64,000 bases of DNA from Streptomyces cyaneochromogenes. GTDB taxonomy: Bacteria; Actinomycetota; Actinomycetes; Streptomycetales; Streptomycetaceae. The stretch spans positions 1,922,001 through 1,986,000 of the forward strand of contig NZ_CP034539.1 of the NCBI RefSeq assembly GCF_003963535.1, in the 5' to 3' direction. A program made the translations under genes and the position numbers. The stretch's first letter is position 1. Every line of letters begins with the position of its first letter. The notes below the pieces were generated by a model. The model searched no databases, was not told the DNA's origin, and saw only the letters and a list, made by a program, of their open reading frames with translations. This document shows positions 26,685 through 34,385 of the stretch, piece after piece.

Positions 26685-26764
26685 GCGGCGATCGTCCGCC
26701 GGCCGACAGGGAACCTTCGTCGACGCGGACCCCGGCGGGTGGCGCCGGGGGCCGCGGGTACGGC

Positions 26765-26917
26765 TCAGAGCAGCAGCAGATCGTGCAGCGCAGCCATGAG
26801 CAGCAGACACCCGATCACCGCAAGGAAGATCATCAGCGGTGGCTGGGAAAGGGCGAAGAGGCACCCGCGAGGCTCGTCCTGAGGGGGCGCGGCCTCGCTT
26901 TGAGTCGTGTCCAGCAT
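26765..26917 (-). CDS. Small one-helix membrane protein
   Basis: A 50-residue ORF: a polar N terminus (MLDTTQSEAAPPQDEPRG) followed by one strong transmembrane helix (PLMIFLAVIGCLLLMAALHD) and a Leu-rich end (LLLL). Codon third positions are G/C-rich as in neighbouring genes. Only a weak GCGAG precedes the ATG. It lies downstream of the CGNR gene on the opposite strand. No family is recognised. Confidence 0.55.
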   Translation of the reverse strand: MLDTTQSEAAPPQDEPRGCLFALSQPPLMIFLAVIGCLLLMAALHDLLLL

Positions 26918-27071
26918 CTCGCGGCGATGATGACGCAGTTCCCCCGCACCGCGCGATCAACACGCCCGGAATGAGCGGGAGTTCGCCGAATTCCGCGATG
27001 TCCGGTTCGAGTCTTGATCGCTTACGGGCGGGCGGCGACCCACTGTGTCGTTTCAGTCCCGCCCGCTGAGG

Positions 27072-27515
27072 TCATATGCCGTGCTTCTTCAGGATGGCCT
27101 CGATGTCGCTGAAGTCGTCGCCGGCATCGGCCCGGGGTGCGGTCGCGGGCCGGCTCGCCTGACGGCTGCCCGGCCCCAGCGAGGGCGCCGAGGCCTGCGG
27201 CGCCACCGCCTCGCGCTGCCCGGCGGAGCGGGCCTCCTTGCGCTCCTTGCGGGTGCCGCCGCGGCGGCGCTCCACCGCGCGCGTGCTCGCGAACAGCAGC
27301 CAGGAGACACCGAGAACCCCGAAGCCGGCCCAGGCGGTCGGGCTGAAGGCGGTGTCCGCCAGCCACTCGACGACACCGGTCATCACCAGGCCGAGGGGCA
27401 CCAGCGAGTACGCGGCCATGCGCGTGGCCGCGAGGAACCGCTTGCGGTACGCCGTGACCGCCGCGATGCCCAGGCCGGCCGCGGCGACGGCGGAACAGAC
27501 GGTCTCGGCAATCAT
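27072..27515 (-). CDS. Small membrane protein with charged C-terminal tail
   Basis: 147 residues. Two or three helices in the first 77 residues (AETVCSAVAAAGLGIAAVTAY; YSLVPLGLVMTGVVEWL; AWAGFGVLGVSWLLFAS) and a basic, disordered cytosolic tail ending DDFSDIEAILKKHGI. That acidic/hydrophobic terminal motif is a probable protein-binding helix. Diverges from the DsbA-like gene; the 233-bp gap holds nothing else clear. Function unknown. Confidence 0.75.
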   Translation of the reverse strand: MIAETVCSAVAAAGLGIAAVTAYRKRFLAATRMAAYSLVPLGLVMTGVVEWLADTAFSPTAWAGFGVLGVSWLLFASTRAVERRRGGTRKERKEARSAGQREAVAPQASAPSLGPGSRQASRPATAPRADAGDDFSDIEAILKKHGI

Positions 27516-27748
27516 CCGGTCCTCCAGGCAGGCGGCGTCGAGGTCAGGGCACTTCGTCCCTTCCATCCTGCACCGCGGCAACCCCGCCCGGCCATGCCTG
27601 GGCCGGACATCAGGGACATCTCCGGGTCGTCTCCTCCGCAGGTGCCGGACGGAGTCGCACGCCCGGGGCCGACCGGGACCCGAGCCGGCCCGGACCGAGG
27701 CACCCGGCCGGATTCGGTCGTCCGCGCCGGGGCTGGGAGACTGGGGCC

Positions 27749-28270
27749 ATGAGCGACTCCTCCCCCGCCCGCCCCACCGCCCCCGTCCTCGACGTCTGGT
27801 GCGAGCTGCAGTGCCCCGACTGCCGCACCGCCCTGGACGACCTCCGCGCCCTGCGCGCCCGTTACGGCGACCGGCTGGAGCTGCGGCTGCGGCACTTCCC
27901 GCTGGAGAAGCACAAGCACGCCTTCGCCGCGGCACAGGCCGCCGAGGAGGCGTTGGAGCAGGGGCAGGGCTGGGCGTACGTCGAGGCGGTGCTGAGCCGG
28001 GTCGAGGAGCTGGACCGCAGGGGGGAACCCTTCCTGGTCGAGGTGGCCGGGGAACTCGGCCTGGACGCCGGGGAGTTCGACACCGCGCTGATCGACGGCC
28101 GGCACATCCTGATCGTCGACGCCGACCAGGCCGAGGGCAAGGCGATCGGCGTGACCGGCACGCCGACGTATGTCATCGGCGGCGAGCGCCTCGACGGCGG
28201 CAAGAGCCAGGAGGGGCTGCGCGAGCGGATCGAGGAGATCGCCGACCGGCTGCTGGCCGACGGTGTCTGA
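27749..28270 (+). CDS. DsbA-family thioredoxin-fold protein
   Basis: 173 residues from ATG with GGGAG upstream. Thioredoxin-like start APVLDVWCELQCPDC with a CPDC active site (C22-C25), a helical insertion (AAAQAAEEALEQGQGWAYVEAVL), and the cis-Pro loop GVTGTPTYVIGG. This is the DsbA/FrnE-like layout, but there is no signal peptide, so it is probably a cytosolic disulfide oxidoreductase. Convergent with the acetyltransferase gene, 3 bp between stops. Confidence 0.88.
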   Translation: MSDSSPARPTAPVLDVWCELQCPDCRTALDDLRALRARYGDRLELRLRHFPLEKHKHAFAAAQAAEEALEQGQGWAYVEAVLSRVEELDRRGEPFLVEVAGELGLDAGEFDTALIDGRHILIVDADQAEGKAIGVTGTPTYVIGGERLDGGKSQEGLRERIEEIADRLLADGV

Positions 28271-28273
28271 ACC

Positions 28274-29095
28274 TCAGAGCAGTCGCTTGTGCAGGTTGTA
28301 GTCGGTGGTCGCGTAGCCGAGTGACTCGTAGAGCCGCTCGGCCGGCGCGTTGCCCGCGAAGACGTGCAGGGCGATGCAGTCCTTCCCGCCGGCCACCGCC
28401 TGGGCCTCGGCGAGCAGCATGAGCGCCCGTCCGTGGCCCCGGCCGCGGTACCGGGCGTCGGTCTCGGCACTGAGGACGTACGCGGTGTCGGGCCAGAGCG
28501 CCAGCCAGAGGACACCGACCGGCGCCTCCTCGTGCTCCAGCACGCTGATCAGGGTGTTCTCGGTGGCCAGGCCGTTCGGCAGGTGCCTTGCGTGCCCCTG
28601 GTCCGCCCTGGCGTACGCCTTGTCGACGGGCACCCCCCGTTCGATCAGGCTGTGGGCGAACCCCTCGCGTTCGTGTACCAGCCACGGGCCGTACTCGGCC
28701 TCGGTCATCGGCCGGGCGGTGGTGCCGGCGGGCAGTCCGGGCGGGGACGGTTCCAGTGGCTTGGACATGTTCCGGCTGCGCAGGACGTACCCGAGCGCCG
28801 TGGCGAGCCGCAGCGCGGTCTCGGCGTCGCCGGGCACGCGCGCGTCGATGCTCTTGCAGCCCCAGCTCCGTGCGATCTCCTCGGCGGCGAGCACCGCCAC
28901 CGTGCCGCGTCCCCGCCTGCGGTCCGGCTCCTCGATGTGCAGGTCGGTGACACAGGCCACGGACGGGCCGGCAGGGCCCGTGGAGAGGCGGATCCCGCCC
29001 ACGGGACGGCTGTTCACACACACCTGGTAGCGGCGTGACTGCGTCCCGTCGGCGTTGCGCTGAAGCGGCTCGGTCGGCCGCAGGGTCGTGGTCAT
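28274..29095 (-). CDS. Protein with two GNAT acetyltransferase domains
   Basis: 273 residues. The first domain (about 15-115) has EPDRRRGRGTVAVLAAEEIARSWG; the second (about 125-273) has a fuller acetyl-CoA loop ARYRGRGHGRALMLLAEA and the usual end GNAPAERLYESLGYATTDYNLHK. Tandem GNAT proteins often have one catalytic and one structural domain; here the C-terminal one has the better Q/RxxGxG/A match. Acceptor unknown. Start at ATG 29095 by domain fit. Confidence 0.85.
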   Translation of the reverse strand: MTTTLRPTEPLQRNADGTQSRRYQVCVNSRPVGGIRLSTGPAGPSVACVTDLHIEEPDRRRGRGTVAVLAAEEIARSWGCKSIDARVPGDAETALRLATALGYVLRSRNMSKPLEPSPPGLPAGTTARPMTEAEYGPWLVHEREGFAHSLIERGVPVDKAYARADQGHARHLPNGLATENTLISVLEHEEAPVGVLWLALWPDTAYVLSAETDARYRGRGHGRALMLLAEAQAVAGGKDCIALHVFAGNAPAERLYESLGYATTDYNLHKRLL

Positions 29096-29148
29096 CAGGG
29101 GTGTTCTACCCACCGGACCGCCCCGCGGCAGCCCAATTCTCCCCGCCC

Positions 29149-29970
29149 TTACGGATCCAGGTCGTCCCCGGACCGCTCGGCGAAGATCCGCATGGCCTTG
29201 GCGGTCACCGGGCCCGGCGTGCCCGGCAGTTCGCGGTCGTCGACGCGGTGCACGGCCTGGACGTCACGCAGGGTGGAGGTGAGGAAGACCTCGTCGGCCC
29301 GCTCCAGCACGTCCAGCGGCAGGTCGCTCTCCTTGGCGCCGGTCCACTCGACCGTCAACGCGCGCGTGATGCCCGCGAGACAGCCCGAGGCGACCGGCGG
29401 GGTGTGGATCTCGCCGTCCAGGACGACGAAGACGTTCGACCCGGTGCCCTCACAGAGCTGCCCGACCGTGTTGCCGAACAGGGCCTCGGTGGCGCCGTGT
29501 TGGTGGGCGCGGGCGAGGGCGACGACGTTCTCGGCGTACGAGGTGGTCTTCAGGCCGGTGAGCGCACCGCGCTCGTTGCGGGTCCAGGGGACCGTGATCA
29601 CGGCCGTGGAGTCGGGCCGGCGGAGGGTCTCGCCGAGGGCGACGACCAGGGTCGGGCCGTGCTCGCCGCGGTCGGAGCCGAGGGGGCCGTGGCCGCCGGT
29701 GTAGGTGATGCGCAGCCGGCCGAGCGGCATCGGGTTGGCCTCCAGCACGGCGGCGCAGGCGCGGCGGACCTCGTCGTGGTCCGGCTCGGGCAGGCCGAGA
29801 CCGCGCGCCGAGCGCGTCAGCCGGTCGAGGTGCCGGGTCAGCGCGAACGGACGGCCGTCCACCGCCTTCACCGTCTCGAAGATGCCGTCGCCCACGGTCA
29901 GCCCGTGGTCGAAGACGGACACGCGGGCGGACTCGATGTCCTGCAGCCCGCCGTCGAGCCAAAGCTTCAC
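29149..29970 (-). CDS. pabC: Aminotransferase class IV, aminodeoxychorismate lyase-like
   Basis: 273 residues from GTG. Class IV PLP enzyme: LWLDGGLQDIESARVSVFDHGLTVGDGIFETV at the N terminus, the probable PLP lysine in GLKTTSYAENV, and GATEALFGNTVGQLCEGTGSNVFVV in the cofactor site. Its GTG overlaps the stop of the chorismate-binding enzyme (GTGA). Paired with that gene it most likely converts 4-amino-4-deoxychorismate to p-aminobenzoate for folate. A branched-chain or D-amino-acid aminotransferase activity cannot be excluded on sequence alone. Confidence 0.87.
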   Translation of the reverse strand: MKLWLDGGLQDIESARVSVFDHGLTVGDGIFETVKAVDGRPFALTRHLDRLTRSARGLGLPEPDHDEVRRACAAVLEANPMPLGRLRITYTGGHGPLGSDRGEHGPTLVVALGETLRRPDSTAVITVPWTRNERGALTGLKTTSYAENVVALARAHQHGATEALFGNTVGQLCEGTGSNVFVVLDGEIHTPPVASGCLAGITRALTVEWTGAKESDLPLDVLERADEVFLTSTLRDVQAVHRVDDRELPGTPGPVTAKAMRIFAERSGDDLDP

Positions 29971-31091
29971 TGGTCTCCTCGCAAGTCCGCACCGGGGGCG
30001 TCGAGCCGACCGGAGCCCTGGAGGGTGTCCTCCGGCCCCGCGAAGCTCGCGCCCGCTCCCTCTCCACTCACCGCGTACGCCCCCGACGCTACCGCGAGCA
30101 GCCGGGCCGCCTTCAGCTCGGTCTCCCGCCACTCCCCCTCGGGGTCCGACCCCCAGGTGATCCCCGCCCCGGTCCCGAACCGCAGCACACCCTCGGCCCG
30201 GTCGAGCCAGAAGGTACGTATCCCCACGGCCAGCTCGCCGACGCCCCGGTCGGCGTCGACCCAGCCGATGCCGCCGCAGTACGGCCCGCGGGGCGCCGTC
30301 TCCAGCGCGTCGATGATCCGCAGGGCACTCGACTTGGGCGCACCGGTGACCGAGCCGGGCGGGAAGGCGGCGTCGAGCAGCTCGGGCCAGCCGGCGCCCT
30401 CGCGCAGCTCGCCGCGGACGGTGGACACCAGATGGACGAGGCCCGGGTGCTTCTCGACGGCACACAGGTCGGGGACGGTCACGGTCCCGGTGGCGCACAC
30501 GCGGCCGATGTCGTTGCGCACCAGGTCCACGATCATCACGTTCTCGGCGTAGTCCTTCTCCAGCAGGTCCGCCTCGGTACGCCCGGTGCCCTTGATCGGC
30601 CCGGACTCGACGACACGCCCGTCGCGCCGCAGGAAGAGTTCGGGAGACGCGGTGGCGATCTCGACCCCGTGCTCCGGCAGCCGGATCGTTCCTGCGTACG
30701 GCGCCGGATTGCCTCGGGCCAACAGGGCGGTGAGGGAGTCCACATCGGCGTCCGGACCGATCGGCGCTGTCAGCACCCGGCACAGATTCGCCTGATAGAC
30801 CTCCCCGGCCGCGATGTGCTCACGGATGCGCCGTACGCCCGCCGTGTACGCGGCGCGGTCGAGCGAGGACGTCCAGTCACCGGTCCCCGGCCCCCGCCAC
30901 TCCCCCGGCACCGGGGCGGGTACGGGCTCCGCGCGTACGTCCCGGAAGCGGGCGCAGGTCAGTCCGCCCTCGAAGTCGGCGCAGACTGCCCAGAAACCGC
31001 TGGAGTCCAGGGCCGCGGGGTCGCTGGTGACATCGAGGAGGCCGGTGGCGACGCGGGCGCCGAAGCGGGCGAGGGGAGCGAGGTCGAGCAC
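29967..31091 (-). CDS. pabB: Chorismate-binding enzyme, aminodeoxychorismate synthase component I-like
   Basis: 374 residues from GTG 31091. The anthranilate synthase/PabB fold is clear: YTAGVRRIREHIAAGEVYQANLCRVL, SPELFLRRDGRVVESGPIKGTGRT (with the PIKGT core), DLVRNDIGRVC, PPGSVTGAPK and PYCGGIGWVD. It aminates chorismate using ammonia from a PabA amidotransferase, which is not adjacent here. The PIKGT sequence is the PabB rather than TrpE form. The start is uncertain: no Shine-Dalgarno precedes 31091 and longer in-frame options exist. Confidence 0.87.
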   Translation of the reverse strand: MLDLAPLARFGARVATGLLDVTSDPAALDSSGFWAVCADFEGGLTCARFRDVRAEPVPAPVPGEWRGPGTGDWTSSLDRAAYTAGVRRIREHIAAGEVYQANLCRVLTAPIGPDADVDSLTALLARGNPAPYAGTIRLPEHGVEIATASPELFLRRDGRVVESGPIKGTGRTEADLLEKDYAENVMIVDLVRNDIGRVCATGTVTVPDLCAVEKHPGLVHLVSTVRGELREGAGWPELLDAAFPPGSVTGAPKSSALRIIDALETAPRGPYCGGIGWVDADRGVGELAVGIRTFWLDRAEGVLRFGTGAGITWGSDPEGEWRETELKAARLLAVASGAYAVSGEGAGASFAGPEDTLQGSGRLDAPGADLRGDQ

Positions 31092-31200
31092 GCAGTCGAG
31101 TCTATGGCCGGTGTCGTGCGGGTGACCTGGCCATGTCCCTTCGGGGAGCGTCCCGGGGTCCCTGAGCAGGCGCAGCGCAGCACGCTGCACAAACGCGTTT

Positions 31201-31228
31201 TTGTACTGGCCCCGGAATCCGCTAGAGT
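31201..31228 (+). promoter_or_regulatory. Promoter of the tRNA Gly-Cys-Val array
   Basis: TTGTAC (31201-31206), 16-bp spacer, TAGAGT (31223-31228), about 40 bp before the first tRNA. TAGAGT is a common strong -10 for HrdB-dependent stable RNA promoters in Streptomyces. Confidence 0.6.
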
Positions 31229-31269
31229 TCAACACGTCGCCGGGCCGCGGGAGCGGAACGAAACGACAA

Positions 31270-31342
31270 GCGGACGTAGCTCAGTTGGTAGAGCGCAACC
31301 TTGCCAAGGTTGAGGTCGCGAGTTCGAGCCTCGTCGTCCGCT
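31270..31342 (+). tRNA. tRNA-Gly (anticodon GCC)
   Basis: 73 nt. Acceptor GCGGACG / CGTCCGC, D arm with TAGCTCAGTTGGTAGAGC, anticodon arm CAACC-TTGCCAA-GGTTG, T arm CGAG-TTCGAGC-CTCG. Discriminator T; CCA not encoded. First of five tRNAs in one array. Confidence 0.96.
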
Positions 31343-31381
31343 CGAAGGAACAAGGGGATCTTCCCGAACCCCTACACTCCT

Positions 31382-31452
31382 GGTGGAGTGGCCGAGAGGC
31401 GAGGCAACGGCCTGCAAAGCCGTCTACACGGGTTCAAATCCCGTCTCCACCT
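31382..31452 (+). tRNA. tRNA-Cys (anticodon GCA)
   Basis: 71 nt. Acceptor GGTGGAG / CTCCACC, anticodon arm ACGGC-CTGCAAA-GCCGT, T arm CGGG-TTCAAAT-CCCG, discriminator T. CCA follows directly in the DNA (31453-31455), unlike the other tRNA genes of the array. Confidence 0.96.
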
Positions 31453-31456
31453 CCAA

Positions 31457-31528
31457 GGACGATTAGCTCAGCGGGAGAGCGCTTCCCTGACACGGAAGAG
31501 GTCACTGGTTCAATCCCAGTATCGTCCA
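31457..31528 (+). tRNA. tRNA-Val (anticodon GAC), copy 1
   Basis: 72 nt. Acceptor GGACGAT / ATCGTCC, D arm TAGCTCAGCGGGAGAGC, anticodon arm CTTCC-CTGACAC-GGAAG, T arm CTGG-TTCAATC-CCAG, discriminator A. Reads GUC/GUU codons. Confidence 0.96.
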
Positions 31529-31547
31529 CTGGATCTTCGGATCCCCC

Positions 31548-31619
31548 GCGCGATTAGCTCAGCGGGAGAGCGCTTCCCTGACACGGAAGAGGTCACTGGT
31601 TCAATCCCAGTATCGCGCA
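31548..31619 (+). tRNA. tRNA-Val (anticodon GAC), acceptor-stem variant
   Basis: 72 nt, identical to the flanking tRNA-Val copies except in the acceptor stem, which reads GCGCGAT / ATCGCGC rather than GGACGAT / ATCGTCC. Pairs 2:71 and 3:70 are both changed with their partners, so the stem stays fully paired. Confidence 0.96.
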
Positions 31620-31665
31620 CGCAGTAGCCCGTGATCCTCGGATCGATCGTCGATCACGGTCCCGA

Positions 31666-31737
31666 GGACGATTAGCTCAGCGGGAGAGCGCTTCCCTGAC
31701 ACGGAAGAGGTCACTGGTTCAATCCCAGTATCGTCCA
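31666..31737 (+). tRNA. tRNA-Val (anticodon GAC), copy 3
   Basis: 72 nt, same sequence as copy 1 (acceptor GGACGAT / ATCGTCC, anticodon GAC, discriminator A). Last tRNA of the array, directly followed by the terminator. Confidence 0.96.
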
Positions 31738-31743
31738 CACACC

Positions 31744-31773
31744 GAAGCCCCCGGTCCTGTGACCGGGGGCTTC
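31744..31773 (+). terminator. Rho-independent terminator of the tRNA array
   Basis: A perfect 13-bp stem GAAGCCCCCGGTC / GACCGGGGGCTTC with loop CTGT, followed by TTCG. It sits 6 bp after the last tRNA. The convergent zinc-ribbon gene ends 13 bp beyond, so it may serve both directions. Confidence 0.88.
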
Positions 31774-31786
31774 TTCGTGGTGCGGC

Positions 31787-32086
31787 TCAGCTGGAGAACA
31801 GCATGTGGCCGAAGCTCTTGTGCCGCTTGTGGCCGTAGTGACCGCCGTGGCCGTGGTGCCCGCCGTGCGGCGCGCCCCAGGCCGGGGCCTGCGGGGCGGC
31901 GGCCGGGTAGGCCTGCGGCGCGGCCGGGGGCGGCGGGGCCGGCTGGGACCACTGGGACTCCAGGCGGGTCAGGGACTCCAGCTCGCCGTAGTCGAGGAAG
32001 ATCCCGCGGCAGCCGCTGCACTGCTCAATCTGAACGCCGTTGCGGTTGTAGGTGTGCATCGGCGCATGGCACTTCGGACACTGCAT
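31787..32086 (-). CDS. TFIIB-type zinc-ribbon protein with His-rich tail
   Basis: 99 residues. An N-terminal zinc ribbon MQCPKCHAPM...CSGCRGIFLDYGELESL (C3, C6, C24, C27) is the small zf-TFIIB-like domain of bacterial proteins. A Pro/Ala linker (PAPPPPAAPQAYPAAAPQAPAW) leads to a His/Gly-rich tail (HGGHHGHGGHYGHKRHK) that could bind metal. Function unknown; a DNA or metal-binding accessory role is only a guess. Confidence 0.85.
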   Translation of the reverse strand: MQCPKCHAPMHTYNRNGVQIEQCSGCRGIFLDYGELESLTRLESQWSQPAPPPPAAPQAYPAAAPQAPAWGAPHGGHHGHGGHYGHKRHKSFGHMLFSS

Positions 32087-32166
32087 GGTCGGCTCAACTC
32101 CTCGCCGGTCGGTCCTGCTTCGCGTATCGCCAGGACAGACTCTGTCCGGCTGCGGTCGGTTGCACC

Positions 32167-33219
32167 CTACTTTGCGTGTCCATGGGTCAACTCAGGGGGG
32201 ACGGACGCCATTCGGTCACAGGCGTCGACGAGGGACTGCTCGACCTCGTCGAGGAATCGGCCCTCTGCCAGGGCTTTCGTGATCGCCCGGGCTGCGGTCT
32301 GCACGGTCAGGGCACGGGCGGGAACGTCCAGTGCGGGCCAGGGGTCGCCCTCGGCGGGGACGGCTGTGCCGCCGGCGGCGCGGTAGGCGGTCAGGAACCG
32401 GGTCCATTCCTCGGGGGACAGCAGCCCGCACGCGTACCAGGCGGCGGGTCGCGCGAGATCCCAGGCGGGCACGCCTACGCCGAGGTCGTCGACGTCGATG
32501 AGCAGCCAAGGGCCGTCCGGGGCCGGGTGTCGGACGAGTTGGCCGAGGTGGAGGTCGCCGTGGCAGAGGGTGGTGCTGTCGGGCTGGGGGGCCTCGGCGC
32601 GGGACCAGGCGGGGAGGGTGTCCCAGGCGCGGAGGACGGATGGGGTGGCGGTGGTCGGTTCTGTGGCGGCGGGGCGTTCTGTGGCGGTCGTCCGATCCGT
32701 GGCGGCGGGCCGTTCCGTGGTGGTCGTCCGTTCCGTGGCGGCGGGCCGTTCTGGGGCAGTGCGTTCTGCGGCGGTGACGGCGCGGAGGCGGGATATCGCC
32801 CGGGCGGCTTTGGCGGGGCCGCGCATGGGGGGCAGCGCGGCGGGTGCGGGGGCGCGGTGGAGGCGGGCGAGCAGGGTGGCGGCTGCTTCCCACGGGGCCG
32901 CGTCGGGGTCTGCCGGGTCCACCGGGGTGCCGTACGGCCAGAAGGTCACGAGTCTGCCGTGCAGGTCGACGGGCGTGGGGGTGAGCGGGGGCAGGAGGAG
33001 GTCGGGGAGGTGGGCGGCGGTGGTGAGGCGGGGGGTCAGGTCGGTGGGGGTGAGGTCCGGGGCGTGGGCCTTGGCGACCGTGTCGGCGTGGCGGACGACG
33101 GTGGCGTCGGGGCGGTCGGCGAGCGTGACGGGTGCTCCGCAGGGACAGGTGGTTGTGCGTGAGTGGGCGGCGGCCTCGGCCTGTGCGGTGAGGGCGGGGA
33201 GGAGGGGGTTGGGGGTCAC
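32167..33219 (-). CDS. Aminoglycoside phosphotransferase-fold (APH) family protein
   Basis: 350 residues from GTG. The C-terminal lobe has CHGDLHLGQLV and LLIDVDDLGVGVPAWDLARPAAWY, the catalytic loop and metal-binding loop of the APH/choline-kinase superfamily. The loop differs from the usual HGDxxxxN: the last residue is Gln. Between the lobes (about residues 150-195) is a Thr/Glu/Arg/Pro/Ala-rich insert of repeated [E/D]RTTxTERPAAT units encoded by a 36-bp repeat. An N-terminal CPCGAP hints at a metal site. Substrate unknown; resistance should not be assumed. Confidence 0.8.
   Translation of the reverse strand: MTPNPLLPALTAQAEAAAHSRTTTCPCGAPVTLADRPDATVVRHADTVAKAHAPDLTPTDLTPRLTTAAHLPDLLLPPLTPTPVDLHGRLVTFWPYGTPVDPADPDAAPWEAAATLLARLHRAPAPAALPPMRGPAKAARAISRLRAVTAAERTAPERPAATERTTTTERPAATDRTTATERPAATEPTTATPSVLRAWDTLPAWSRAEAPQPDSTTLCHGDLHLGQLVRHPAPDGPWLLIDVDDLGVGVPAWDLARPAAWYACGLLSPEEWTRFLTAYRAAGGTAVPAEGDPWPALDVPARALTVQTAARAITKALAEGRFLDEVEQSLVDACDRMASVPPELTHGHAK
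32645..32772. repeat. 36-bp minisatellite inside the APH-family gene
   Basis: About three and a half units encoding [E/D]RTTxTERPAAT in frame. On the plus strand each unit shows GTTCYGTGGCGGCGGGSCGTT followed by a GTGGYGGTCGTCC half. Length is a multiple of three, so copy-number change would keep the frame. Confidence 0.7.
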
Positions 33220-33350
33220 TGGGGTCCCTTGGGTGCGGATGCGTTGGGGGGAGGGTACGTGGCGGGGGCGGCAGAGGTGTGTTTTCTCGCCCCCGCCGCC
33301 CCTACCCGTCCCGTCCTCCAGGGGCTCCGCCCCTTCGACCCCGGTTGCTT

Positions 33351-33422
33351 TCTGGGGGCTGCCGCCCCCAGACCCCCGCTTCGGCCCTGAACGGGCCTCG
33401 TCCTCAAACGCCGGACGGGCTG
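33351..33422. repeat. Dispersed intergenic repeat, family A copy 2
   Basis: CTGGGGGCTGCCGCCCCCAG hairpin, CTTCGGCC and terminal AAACGCCGGACGGGCTG, matching the copy near 7.95 kb. A weaker third relative (TCCTCGAACACCCGGCGGGCTG) is at 33508-33532. The rest of the 33220-33676 gap holds only this repeat material and the terminator below. Confidence 0.7.
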
Positions 33423-33556
33423 ACATGCCGGGACCGGCGCCGAGAAGTCACCCTTGCCCACATCACGCCCCCTGCGGGTGGGCGGGGGATCGGGACGGTG
33501 GGGACCTCCTCCTCGAACACCCGGCGGGCTGCCGTCGGCACCCCCGTACAAAAGCA

Positions 33557-33588
33557 ATGCCGGCGCAGCTCCCCAGCTGCGCCGGCAT
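33557..33588. terminator. Strong hairpin terminator
   Basis: A perfect 14-bp stem ATGCCGGCGCAGCT / AGCTGCGCCGGCAT with loop CCCC. On the plus strand it is followed by a T run (TTTTTTG); on the minus strand by TGCTTTT. It lies 88 bp beyond the stop of the 65-residue membrane protein. Confidence 0.85.
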
Positions 33589-33676
33589 TTTTGCCGTCCG
33601 CCGCACCCCCGTCCCCACGGGGTTTCATGGGTGGATGTCCCCGCCCGGACCGCTCTTCCGGGCCTGGGGTCGCCGC

Positions 33677-33874
33677 TCAGCGCCCCAGCATCACGCCCAC
33701 GGACGACGCCTGTGTGGCCACTGCCTCCCAGCCGTCGAAGACGACCAGGAGCAGGACCGCCAGGGGAAGGGCCATGAGCGTCGCCACCAGGGGGTGGCGG
33801 CGGCCCTGACGGCGGGGGCGCAGCATGGTGCGCTCCTGCATGCGGAGCAGTGTCCGCGGTGCCGTCTGGGCCAT
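33677..33874 (-). CDS. Small membrane protein
   Basis: 65 residues from ATG with an excellent AGGAGAGGG site. A basic N terminus (TLLRMQERTMLRPRRQGRRHP) and a single hydrophobic helix (LVATLMALPLAVLLLVVFDGW), then a short outward tail ending GVMLGR. Unrecognised. The strong ribosome site and dedicated terminator argue that it is a real, separately expressed gene. Confidence 0.75.
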   Translation of the reverse strand: MAQTAPRTLLRMQERTMLRPRRQGRRHPLVATLMALPLAVLLLVVFDGWEAVATQASSVGVMLGR

Positions 33875-34142
33875 GGTCCCTCTCCTGACCTGTGTCAGTT
33901 GTCGTTGGCAGCGGCGGGTGTCTGACCTCGGGGGACGAGTGCTGCACCCGCCGCTTGACCTCAAATCTAGGCGTCCGACCACCCCCGGCACGTCATGCCC
34001 TCGTACCGATTGCCGGGCCTCCCGGAGGATGAGCCACGACGCGCGGAGTACTCCCCTGGGTGGAGACGAGGTCCTAGGTCTCGGGGTCTTCCCGGAGGGG
34101 ATGTCCGGCGTGCCCTGCTTTCTCCGGGCCTCGCTCCGGGCC

Positions 34143-34385
34143 CTACGCCGGGTCCTTCTCGGAGCTGTCCTCGCGTGGCACCGGCTGTTCGACCAGCGCC
34201 AGGACCCGGTTCGCCATGAAGCGGGCCGTACGCACGACCGACCCGTTCCTGGTGACTTCGCTCACTTCCACGACACCTCTGCGCACCGCCGTCTCCACCC
34301 GGCGGCCGGCCCTGCTCGCCACCACCTCGTATGTGCGCGTCGTGTCCCCTGCGTCCACGACTATCTCCACGCGATCACCCTTCAC
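34143..34385 (-). CDS. Small hypothetical protein, beta-rich
   Basis: 80 residues from GTG preceded by GAAGGGGGA. Alternating strands (DRVEIVVDAGDTTRTYEVVASRAGRRVETAVRRGVVEVSEVTRNGSVVRTARFMANRV reads as five or six strands) and a charged C-terminal tail. No signal or membrane segment and no recognised family. Divergent from the Ser/Thr kinase gene; a shared regulatory region of about 196 bp separates them. Confidence 0.72.
   Translation of the reverse strand: MKGDRVEIVVDAGDTTRTYEVVASRAGRRVETAVRRGVVEVSEVTRNGSVVRTARFMANRVLALVEQPVPREDSSEKDPA

Noticed and set aside
31270..31737. Integration site of a mobile element at the tRNA array
   Set aside because: tRNA 3' ends are common attachment sites, but there is no integrase, excisionase or repeated 3' tRNA fragment in the window.
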